A stretch of DNA of 17,400 bases from contig JAJXSZ010000027.1 of NCBI GenBank assembly GCA_021784255.1, forward strand, positions 1-17,400, written 5' to 3'. The stretch comes from Pseudomonadota bacterium. GTDB taxonomy: Bacteria; Pseudomonadota; Alphaproteobacteria; Acetobacterales; Acetobacteraceae. Below, in pieces: positions 1-6,256 of this stretch (position 1 is its first letter; each line of letters begins with the position of its first letter). The translations under genes were made by a program, and so were the position numbers. Under the pieces are notes generated by a model. That model did no database searches and was not told where the DNA came from. It saw only the letters and a program-made list of their open reading frames with translations.

Positions 1-235
1 CAGCGGCAAATCGGTGCTGCTCATTACCCACAGCGTCGAGGAAGCGCTGTTCATGGGCACGAAGCTGATCGTGATGTCGCCCCGGCCCGGCCGGATCGCG
101 CATGCGTTCGAGCTCTCGTTTTCCCGACAATTCCTCGCCGGTCAGACGGCGCGCTCGGTCAAGGCATCGGCCGATTTCATCGCGCTGCGCGAACAGGTTC
201 TTCAGATCATCTTTGCGGATGAGGAGGCGGTATGA
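1..235 (+). CDS. ABC transporter ATP-binding protein, TauB/SsuB/NrtD type (C-terminal fragment, cut by window start)
   Basis: Only the last 77 or so codons lie in the window, in the frame that starts at base 2. The visible part begins just before the H-switch region (LLITHSVEEALFMG), where the His of ITH contacts the ATP gamma-phosphate, and continues into VMSPRPGRI. This is the hallmark of the nitrate/sulfonate/taurine importer ATPases. The tail (SADFIALREQVLQII) also fits that family. Walker A, signature and Walker B lie upstream of the window. The stop codon overlaps the ATG of the permease gene by four bases (ATGA), so the two are translationally coupled and form one transporter. The subunit would hydrolyse ATP on the cytoplasmic side. 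The substrate is not determinable; sulfonates are suggested by family and by the downstream dehydrogenase. Family confidence is high, substrate confidence is low. Confidence 0.9.
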   Translation, partial: SGKSVLLITHSVEEALFMGTKLIVMSPRPGRIAHAFELSFSRQFLAGQTARSVKASADFIALREQVLQIIFADEEAV

Positions 236-1113
236 CCGACTATCCGGCTGCCGGAACAGCACCGCAGCCCGCCCAGCATCGCGGCCTTCTCGCACGGCTC
301 GCGCGCGCACGCCCGACCCAGCCGGGAGAAATCTATGGCGTTCCCGGTGCGGGCGAGACGCGGATGCTGAGCATCGCCACCATTGCCGCGCTCGTCTTCA
401 TCTGGTGGCTTGCGACCACGTTGGGCTGGGTCAAGCCGTTGTTCGTGCCCTCGCCCCAAGCCATCGTGCAGAGCTTCATCACCATCCTGCGCCGGGGCTA
501 CACCGGTGAGCCGCTCTGGGTGCATGTGGGAATTTCCGCCGCGCGCGTGTTCGGCGCCTTCCTGCTCGCCTGTCTGGTCGGGATTCCGCTTGGCCTGGCG
601 ATGGGAGTAAGCCCGGTGATGCGCGGCATCTTCGATCCGCCGATCGAGTTCTACCGGCCGATCCCGCCGCTCGCCTACCTGCCGCTGATGATCATCTGGT
701 TCGGCATCGGCGAGACTTCCAAGGTATTGCTGATCTTTCTCTCGGTTTTCGCACCGGTGGCGCTGGGCGCACGTTCGGGCGTTCGCTCGGCCGCGATCGA
801 GCAGATCCATGCCGCATATTCGTTCGGCGCAACACGCTGGCAGGTACTCATCCGCGTGATCCTGCCATCGGCCATGCCGGAAATCCTTACGGCAATGCGG
901 ATCGGCATCGGCTTCGGCTGGACGACGCTGGTCGCGGCGGAGATGGTCGCCGCCACATCGGGCATCGGCTATATGGTGCTTTCCGCGTCACAGTTTTTAC
1001 AGACTTCGATTGTGATCATGGGCATCATCGTGATCGCCGCGATCGCATACGTGTTCGATCTCCTGATGCGCATGCTCGAGCGGCGTCTGGTTCCGTGGAA
1101 GGGCAGAATGTGA
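232..1113 (+). CDS. ABC transporter permease, TauC/SsuC type
   Basis: This 293-residue inner-membrane protein is of the binding-protein-dependent permease family. A cytoplasmic N-terminus of about 45 residues precedes the first membrane segment (around 47-63, LSIATIAALVFIWWLAT). Further hydrophobic segments lie near 104-124, 145-185 and 225-278. The cytoplasmic coupling (EAA-type) loop lies at about 196-220, with SFGATRWQVLIRVILPSAMP, a near-consensus match for the sulfonate/taurine/nitrate group. The Pro-rich EFYRPIPPLAYLPL stretch (139-152) is also typical. The start ATG sits inside the stop of the ATPase gene. The stop (TGA 1111-1113) shares one base with the ATG of the dehydrogenase gene, so all three are one operon. 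No periplasmic binding protein is visible in the window; it is presumably upstream. Confidence 0.93.
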   Translation: MTDYPAAGTAPQPAQHRGLLARLARARPTQPGEIYGVPGAGETRMLSIATIAALVFIWWLATTLGWVKPLFVPSPQAIVQSFITILRRGYTGEPLWVHVGISAARVFGAFLLACLVGIPLGLAMGVSPVMRGIFDPPIEFYRPIPPLAYLPLMIIWFGIGETSKVLLIFLSVFAPVALGARSGVRSAAIEQIHAAYSFGATRWQVLIRVILPSAMPEILTAMRIGIGFGWTTLVAAEMVAATSGIGYMVLSASQFLQTSIVIMGIIVIAAIAYVFDLLMRMLERRLVPWKGRM

Positions 1114-2438
1114 TGGCGGTGAGATACCTGAAGCAGGCGACGCGGACGGCCGAGACCGGCGGGGACGAGGTGCGTGCGCGGGTGGCGCAGATGCTGCACG
1201 AGCTCGAGACCGAGGGAGAGTCCGCGGCGCGTCGTTTCGCACGTGAACTCGATCGGTGGGATGGTCCGATCGAGGTCGACGCGGAGACACTGGCGGCGGC
1301 GCGCGCAGCCGTCCCGGAGCGTCTGCAAAACGATATTCGTTTCGCACACGACAACATTCGCCGCTTTGCCGAGGCACAGCGTGCCACGATACGCGATTGC
1401 GAGATCGAGATCGTGCCCGGTTTCCGGGCAGGCCAGCGTCAGATCCCGGTGCGCGCCGCCGGATGCTACGTTCCGGGTGGCCGCTACAGCCACATTGCCT
1501 CCGCCATCATGACGATCACGACCGCGAGGGTGGCGGGTGTGGCCGACATCACCGCCTGCGCGCCGCCGCGCCCCGGCGTGGGCATCGATCCAGCGACCCT
1601 GTTCACCATGGAGGTCTGCGGTGCCGACCACATGCTCGCCATCGGCGGGGTGCAGGGCATCGCGGCGATGGCCTTCGGTATGTTCGGCGCACCGAAGGCG
1701 GATATCCTCGTGGGCCCGGGCAACCAATACGTTGCTGAAGCAAAGCGCTCTTTGTACGGACGGCTTGGCATCGATCTCGTTGCCGGCCCCACCGACTCCA
1801 TGGTGATTGCCGACGCCTCTGCCGATCCGGACCTGGTTGCGGCTGATCTCGTAGGGCAGGCCGAGCACGGGTACAACTCGCCGGTGTGGCTGGTGACGAC
1901 GGATCAGGAGCTTGCCCGAGCCGTGCTCGCGGCGGCACCACGGCTGATCGCTGCCCTCCCGAACTTTAACGCCGGTAACGCCGCGGCCGCATGGCGCGAT
2001 TGCGCCGAGGTCATCCTCTGCGACGACCGCGAGGATATGGCGCAGGTCGCCGACCGTTACGCACCCGAACATTTGCAGGTGCAGGCGGCGGAGCCGGATT
2101 GGTGGCTCGCTCGCCTGCGCGCCTATGGCTCGTTGTTCCTCGGCGAGGAAACGACCGTCGCCTTCGGTGACAAGGCCGCCGGACCAAATCATGTCCTGCC
2201 AACCTCCGGTTCGGCGCGCTACACGGGCGGGTTGTCGGTGCACAAGTTCATGAAGACGGTGACATGGCAGCGCGCAACTCGCGAAGGGGCGCGACCGATT
2301 GCAGAAGCGACCGCACGCATCTCCCGCCTCGAGGGCATGGAGGGCCATGCGCGGACCGCCGAGATTCGGTTGCGCAAGTTTTTCCCCGACGCGGCGCTGG
2401 ATCTTACGGTCCCAGGGGCCGACCGATCATCGGCATAG
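1113..2438 (+). CDS. Histidinol dehydrogenase family protein, probably a catabolic (HpsN-like sulfopropanediol) dehydrogenase
   Basis: From ATG 1113 the protein has 441 residues. AAGGG lies about 10 bases upstream, and this start gives a TGATG junction with the permease gene. An in-frame GTG at 1095 is possible but has poorer context. All expected HisD residues are visible: zinc ligands Gln249 and His252 (GQAEHG), Asp353 (FGDKAAGPNH) and His412 (EGMEGHA), and the catalytic Glu319-His320 pair (YAPEHL). The GPGNQYVAEAK motif (201-211) is intact. HisD enzymes oxidise an alcohol to an acid with two NAD. The form AGPTDS plus AEHGYNSPVWLVT differs from biosynthetic HisD (AGPSE, AEHGPDSQ) and is closer to what I recall of HpsN, which converts 2,3-dihydroxypropane-1-sulfonate to sulfolactate. 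No other his gene is nearby, and the Tau-type transporter genes are in the same operon, so a catabolic role is inferred. The exact substrate is unknown. Confidence 0.85.
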   Translation: MAVRYLKQATRTAETGGDEVRARVAQMLHELETEGESAARRFARELDRWDGPIEVDAETLAAARAAVPERLQNDIRFAHDNIRRFAEAQRATIRDCEIEIVPGFRAGQRQIPVRAAGCYVPGGRYSHIASAIMTITTARVAGVADITACAPPRPGVGIDPATLFTMEVCGADHMLAIGGVQGIAAMAFGMFGAPKADILVGPGNQYVAEAKRSLYGRLGIDLVAGPTDSMVIADASADPDLVAADLVGQAEHGYNSPVWLVTTDQELARAVLAAAPRLIAALPNFNAGNAAAAWRDCAEVILCDDREDMAQVADRYAPEHLQVQAAEPDWWLARLRAYGSLFLGEETTVAFGDKAAGPNHVLPTSGSARYTGGLSVHKFMKTVTWQRATREGARPIAEATARISRLEGMEGHARTAEIRLRKFFPDAALDLTVPGADRSSA

Positions 2439-2562
2439 CGCCGCCACTGCGGAACTGGATGTCGGACCTTGGAGTCTGTGCCGAAGCGGTTCCGACATGA
2501 AGCGGGCTGGGCAGCCGGGTTAGGACGTGACTCGTCAGGGCTGCAACACTCTCGACGAGATT

Positions 2563-2599
2563 GCGATGCGGACCCCGACCACCCGGTCGGCCGCATCGC
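2563..2599 (+). terminator. Strong imperfect hairpin downstream of the transporter/dehydrogenase operon (terminator or relic structure)
   Basis: Nested arms are GCGATGCGG (2563-2571) with CCGCATCGC (2591-2599), and CCGACC (2575-2580) with GGTCGG (2585-2590). The loop is four bases (ACCC) and there is a three-base bulge (2572-2574) on the left arm. Fifteen G+C-rich pairs are perfect. It lies about 125 bases past the stop of the dehydrogenase gene and just before the transposase remnant. There is no T-run after it, so intrinsic termination is doubtful. It may instead block exonucleases or be the debris of a mobile element. Confidence 0.45.
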
Positions 2600-2611
2600 C
2601 GCGCTGGGCTG

Positions 2612-2872
2612 TGCGATGGAAGCGACCCGATCGATGCCGAATGGGAGATCGTCGCACCGTTCCTGCCTGGTGCGGCGCTGTGTGGCCGCAAGCACCACGC
2701 GATGGTCGATACCGATGACCCTGCGCTCAAGCCGCACGTCCACGCAGCCGATATCCAGGACCGCGACGGTGCGGCGCCGCCGCTCGCATCACGGCCGCGC
2801 TGGCCGTTCGTAAAACAGGCCTTTGCCGTCGCCGGCTATCAGGGGCCGTGGCTCGCCGCCTGCCCGCCATAG
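2612..2872 (+). pseudogene. IS5-family-like transposase remnant with a large internal deletion
   Basis: One open frame joins two separated pieces of an IS5-type transposase. The N-terminal piece (SDPIDAEWEIVAPFLPG, about 2621-2671) matches the family opening of the type 'D-x-EWxxLxPLLP'. It runs straight into GRKHHAMVDTDDPALK followed by HAADIQDRDG and WPFVKQAFAVAGYQGPW, which corresponds to the catalytic-core region (RKRHxxVDTxG, then QDRDG, then GYxG). The intervening tens of residues, including the linker and first catalytic Asp region, are missing, and the frame ends at TAG 2870-2872 before the usual C-terminal RRWVVER block. It cannot encode an active transposase. I found no convincing terminal inverted repeats. 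It sits between the + strand operon and the dead SDR. Family assignment is from remembered motifs only. Confidence 0.72.
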
Positions 2873-2914
2873 CAGGTGCGCCGGGTCCTCCGGTCGACAT
2901 CCACCTCCACCGTC

Positions 2915-3357
2915 TCAAAGCATCCGACACTTGCCGGCGCACCGCAGGATGATGTGTCATGCCATCGGCTGGGACGCGTGGAACAGGCTCGAGACATTGG
3001 GGGCGGGCCGGCGCTCCCACCGCTCGACTGCAAAATTCCGAGCGCGGTGCGGAACTGCATGCCGGCATCGTTGACACGGATGTCGATCGGGCCCTCACGG
3101 CCGAGGCCAACGACGGCTGGCAGCGCAGTGGCATTGGACGAGGTCACGTCAACACGGGCCTGCGCCACGTGATTGTCGGCCGCCTGCCACGTTGCGGCGG
3201 CAGCGGGCACTTGTCTCGGTTGCGGCCGCTGCCCACGATGGGGCCACCGTGCCCGGCAGGGCACCGCGCGATCGCGACGCTGATGCACGGCGACGAGCCC
3301 GTCACCAATGCCCGAACGCCCGTGAGGTTGCCGAGTTCGAATATCGGGAACGATTTT
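2915..3357 (-). pseudogene. Decayed short-chain dehydrogenase (gluconate 5-dehydrogenase-like), frameshifted and truncated
   Basis: Three reading frames on the minus strand line up in order with one SDR. The first (about 3350-3215) has FELGNLTGVRALVTGSS followed by AIAR, then GHGGPIVGSGRNRDK, the Rossmann start. The second (about 3215-3043) has VDVTSS followed by EGPIDIRVNDAGMQFRTAL, a damaged NNAG motif. The third (about 3043-2915) has VERWERRPAPNVSSLFHASQPMA, a stop at 2957-2959, then HIILRCAGK. These segments match the order in the IdnO/gluconate 5-dehydrogenase group (IGPIDILVNNAG, then TNxSSVFxxxQAVARHMI). The Gly-rich motif (GSSPCIS instead of GSSRGIG) and the N-D-A-G motif are mutated as well. 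The catalytic Tyr-Lys region and the C-terminus are gone, and the remnant stops near the IS5-type relic. It begins about 16 bases after the aldolase stop codon, on the same strand, so it was probably the last gene of that operon. Confidence 0.75.
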
Positions 3358-3373
3358 TAGGCCTTGCCTGGAC

Positions 3374-4075
3374 CTACCGTCCAAGCGCCGTTGTGATGTT
3401 CGTCAGCCCAATGCGCAGGAATGGATCGGAATGGACGTAGAAATACTGCGCCCCGTGCTGTCGCCAGACCGGCAGTTCATCCAGGGTCACCAGCGTACCC
3501 GCGATCCTGCCGGCGGCGCGGATCTTGCCGATGGCAAATCCAACCTTTTCCATCACCGCCAGAGGCCGCGGTTGCCCGAATGGTGGCGCTGGCGGATGGC
3601 CCATGTTCTGGGACAGGTCGCCGGGACCGACAAAAAAGACGTCGACACCTTCAACCGCGAGGAGATCGTCGAGGTTATCAAGCGCCTCGAGTGTTTCGAT
3701 CATCACGATAACGATACGTTTCGCGTGGTCGGTGGGGCAGGCGTAACGCACAGCATCGACAATGGCGCGCGCCTGGTCCGCCGTATCGACCATCGGCACC
3801 ATCAAGCCATCGGCACCGGCATTGAGATAGCGGATCAGGATCGGCCGCTCATGTGAATGAGGCCGGACAATGGCCGCCCCGCCCGCGCCGCGGATGGCCT
3901 GCGCGGTCAGCCGAACATCTTCGAAGCTCCATGTCCCATGCTCGCAGTCGACAAAGATGGCATCGGCCCCGAGTTCCACCAGCCGGACCGCCAGCCCTGA
4001 CGACGCGTGATGAGGCGTTAGCATGGCAAGCGATTCGCCCATCGCAAGGCGCTCGCGCAATCTGGCTCCATTCAT
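3374..4075 (-). CDS. HpcH/HpaI-family aldolase, short form
   Basis: From ATG 4075 the protein has 233 residues. AAAAGGAT lies about 7 bases upstream, so this start is preferred over the longer frame to 4123. Class II pyruvate aldolases of this family cleave 4-hydroxy-2-oxo acids to pyruvate and an aldehyde, using a divalent metal. Visible residues are His46 (FVDCEHGTWS), Arg71 (IVRPHSH), and metal ligands Glu127 (MIETLEAL) and Asp153 (VGPGDLSQNMG). The spacings His-Arg (25) and Glu-Asp (26) equal those of E. coli HpaI (H45/R70, E149/D175). The stretch between Arg71 and Glu127 is about 23 residues shorter than in HpaI, because the loop that usually contains PPxGxRG is replaced by YACPTDHAKR. 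The substrate is therefore uncertain. It lies 150 bases downstream of the aminotransferase gene and just upstream of the dead SDR. Confidence 0.88.
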   Translation of the reverse strand: MNGARLRERLAMGESLAMLTPHHASSGLAVRLVELGADAIFVDCEHGTWSFEDVRLTAQAIRGAGGAAIVRPHSHERPILIRYLNAGADGLMVPMVDTADQARAIVDAVRYACPTDHAKRIVIVMIETLEALDNLDDLLAVEGVDVFFVGPGDLSQNMGHPPAPPFGQPRPLAVMEKVGFAIGKIRAAGRIAGTLVTLDELPVWRQHGAQYFYVHSDPFLRIGLTNITTALGR

Positions 4076-4094
4076 GGCAGATCCTTTTGACAGA

Positions 4095-4123
4095 TTGTTT
4101 GGTTCGGCTCCGCAACCGAACAA
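4095..4123. promoter_or_regulatory. Dyad symmetry upstream of the aldolase gene, candidate operator
   Basis: TTGTTTGGTT (4095-4104) is followed after nine bases by AACCGAACAA (4114-4123). The arms are complementary over ten positions apart from one G-T wobble. The centre lies about 34 bases upstream of the aldolase ATG, in the 150-bp gap that separates the aldolase from the aminotransferase gene. This fits a repressor site, and so a separate promoter for the aldolase. It could instead fold as an RNA hairpin in the leader. No regulator in the window obviously matches it. Confidence 0.4.
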
Positions 4124-4225
4124 TGGATCGGAGGGTCAGACGCCGCGCGATGAGCGTTGATCATCAGCAAAGGCTGCCGCCCGGTGCGTAGCGACGGTGA
4201 TGTTGTCCGTTCACCGGCCACGGTC

Positions 4226-5443
4226 TCAACCCGCAGCGGTCAGGTCTAGGCAAAACGCACGGATCCGATCGCACGCCTTGCGCAACGACGCCTCATCCGT
4301 GGCACAAGACAGGCGCACATAGGGACTTGCCCCATACGCAGCTCCCTGCACCGTCGCGACGTGCTTCTCCTCGAGCAGGGCGGTCGCGAAATCCGTATCG
4401 GTTACGATCCGACGTCCGCCTCCACTGGTTTTTTCAAGGCAGCCGGCGACATTGACAAAAACGTAAAAAGCGCCCTCGGGCTTGTGGCAGCTGAGGCCGG
4501 GCACACCGTTCAGCAGCGAGACGACGACATCGCGGCGGGTGCGGTAGGTTGCCGCACGCTCGCGCAACAGATCCTGCGGGCCGTCGAGGGCGGCCACGGC
4601 CGCGGCCTGCCCGATCGTCGAGATCCCATTCGTGGACTGGCCCTGGACATTTTCCATCGCCCTGATGAGCCGCCGGGGCCCGCCGCAGAACCCGACGCGC
4701 CAACCCGTCATCGCATAGGCCTTCGATACGCCGTTGACGGTCAGCGTCCGTTCGCGCAGCCGTGGCTCGACCTGGGCCACGGTGCAGAAGCTGGCATCGT
4801 CGTAGAGCAGATGCTCGTAGATGTCGTCGGTCATGATCCACACATGCGGGTGGCGCATCATGACATCCGTGAGAGCCTGCATGTCCGCCCAGGAGCATGC
4901 TGCGCCGGTTGGATTCCCCGGGAAATTCAGGAGCAACCATTTCGTTCGCGGCGTGATGGCGACCGCCAGCGCCGCCGCCTGAAGCCGGAAGCCGTGATTC
5001 TGCGGGCACGGCACGAACACCGGCTTTGCTCCGGCAAATTTCGCCATGTCCCGGTAGCTGATCCAGGCCGGAGTCGGAATGATGACTTCGTCGCCCGGGT
5101 TGCAGGTCGCCATGAACGCGTCGAAAATGGCCTGCTTGGCGCCGTTGGTGATGAGGATCTCGTCCGGCGCATAATCGAGACCATTGTCGCGGCGAAATTT
5201 CCGCTGCACGGCAGCCTTAAGCGCCGCCGTCCCGGCGACTGGGGGGTACCTGGTATCGCCGCCTTCCGCCGCCAGGGTCGCAGCCGCGAGCACGTGCGGC
5301 GGCGTCGGAAAATCGGGCTCGCCGACCGCCAGGCTGATGACCTCAACACCTTCAGCGCGCAACCGGCGTGCCGTTTCGGCCATCGCGGTGGCGGCGGATT
5401 CCTCGACCCCCTCGAGGCGGTCTGCCAATCCCGGAACGATCAT
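4226..5443 (-). CDS. Class I/II pyridoxal-phosphate aminotransferase (AspB/AAT-like)
   Basis: From ATG 5443 the protein has 405 residues. A purine-rich GAGAGAG precedes this start, and a GTG at 5464 in the same frame is less likely. It would exchange an amino group between an amino acid and a 2-oxo acid. Visible residues are the PLP-binding Lys241 in GVSKAYAMTGWRVGF, Asn177 in FPGNPTG, Asp206 and Tyr209 in MTDDIYEHLLYD, and the carboxylate-binding Arg377 in YVRLSCA. The N-terminal LAVGEPDFPTPPHV with TRYPPVAGTAALKAA is typical of the AspB-type branch, and the length is standard. It follows the SDR gene by 21 bases, so it belongs to the hyuAB-SDR operon. Its position suggests that it deaminates the amino acid released by HyuAB, but this is inferred. 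The amino acid substrate cannot be told from the sequence. Confidence 0.9.
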   Translation of the reverse strand: MIVPGLADRLEGVEESAATAMAETARRLRAEGVEVISLAVGEPDFPTPPHVLAAATLAAEGGDTRYPPVAGTAALKAAVQRKFRRDNGLDYAPDEILITNGAKQAIFDAFMATCNPGDEVIIPTPAWISYRDMAKFAGAKPVFVPCPQNHGFRLQAAALAVAITPRTKWLLLNFPGNPTGAACSWADMQALTDVMMRHPHVWIMTDDIYEHLLYDDASFCTVAQVEPRLRERTLTVNGVSKAYAMTGWRVGFCGGPRRLIRAMENVQGQSTNGISTIGQAAAVAALDGPQDLLRERAATYRTRRDVVVSLLNGVPGLSCHKPEGAFYVFVNVAGCLEKTSGGGRRIVTDTDFATALLEEKHVATVQGAAYGASPYVRLSCATDEASLRKACDRIRAFCLDLTAAG

Positions 5444-5464
5444 GTCATCTCTCTCGGAAAACAC

Positions 5465-6256
5465 TCAGCGCGGGCGGCCGAGTTCGCGGCTGATCGCGAT
5501 GTCGCCGCTCTGGTCACGCTGGAAGCTCGGCGCGATGGCGATGTCTTCGACCATGGCACGTGGCGGCAGCGCGCAGACGAGCAGGATCATGCGCGCGACA
5601 TCCTCGGGGTCCAGCATGCGAGCGCGCTCGGCGGGGCTCGGCGGGCGCGCGCGACTGTCCATGATCGGCGTGTTGATTTCGCCGGGCAGAATGGTCGTCG
5701 CGCGAAGACCCTCGTTACGATAAGTCGCTCGCAGATAGCCCATGAAGTTCTGCACCGCAGCTTTGGCGGCACCGTAAGGAGCGCCGCCCAGCAGGTTTGG
5801 CCGCAGGGCGGCGAGAGAGGATACGGTGACGATGGTGCCGGCGCCGCGCGCCAGCATGTCCGGCAGGACACATTTGACGGCCACGTAGACGGCGGTGAGG
5901 TTCACGTTGATCGTCGTGTCCCACTGGTCGTCCGGCATCCACTGCATGTTCTTGATCGGCGGAGCCGAGCCAGCATTGTTGATGAGGGTGTCCACGGGAC
6001 CGAGCTGCGCCCGGATGGCCGCAAATACCATTCGGATATCGGAAGGTTCGGCGAGGTCGACGGGAAACGCCGTCGACAGGCCACCAGCGTCGCGGATCAT
6101 GGCGGCTGTCTCATCGAGAGTGTCCGACCTTCGCCCGATCAGAGCCGTGTGGCTGCCTGCGGCGGCGAGCAGCCGCGCTGTCGCTCGGCCGAGCCCTCCG
6201 CCGGCGCCGGTGATGACAGAAATTGTTCCGTCGAGGACATGTTCAACCATAGCCAT
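5465..6256 (-). CDS. SDR-family NAD(P)-dependent oxidoreductase
   Basis: This classical short-chain dehydrogenase has 263 residues. The Rossmann motif TGAGGGLG is at 16-23 and INNAGS at 92-97. The catalytic Ser lies in TVSSLAA (around 146), and the catalytic Tyr161-Lys165 in YGAAK. PGEINTP (191-197) is the typical PG motif of the cofactor/substrate loop. GRR after the second strand (41-43) could favour NADP, but that is weak evidence. The start overlaps the end of hyuB by 14 bases, or by 8 if the ATG at 6250 is used. The aminotransferase gene starts 21 bases later. The protein would interconvert an alcohol and a ketone in the same pathway. The 80-line C-terminal portion contains no transmembrane segment, so it is cytosolic. 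It is intact, unlike the second SDR at 2915-3357. Confidence 0.92.
   Translation of the reverse strand: MAMVEHVLDGTISVITGAGGGLGRATARLLAAAGSHTALIGRRSDTLDETAAMIRDAGGLSTAFPVDLAEPSDIRMVFAAIRAQLGPVDTLINNAGSAPPIKNMQWMPDDQWDTTINVNLTAVYVAVKCVLPDMLARGAGTIVTVSSLAALRPNLLGGAPYGAAKAAVQNFMGYLRATYRNEGLRATTILPGEINTPIMDSRARPPSPAERARMLDPEDVARMILLVCALPPRAMVEDIAIAPSFQRDQSGDIAISRELGRPR

Noticed and set aside
969..2348. Long open frame on the minus strand opposite the histidinol-dehydrogenase-family gene
   Set aside because: No domain is recognisable, it overlaps a gene with all catalytic residues in place, and its composition (rich in Arg, His, Gly) is that of an antisense shadow.
1113..2438. Histidine biosynthesis gene hisD
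   Set aside because: No hisG, hisB, hisC or other his gene is nearby, it is fused by overlap to a Tau-type transporter operon, and the substrate-site motifs differ from biosynthetic HisD.
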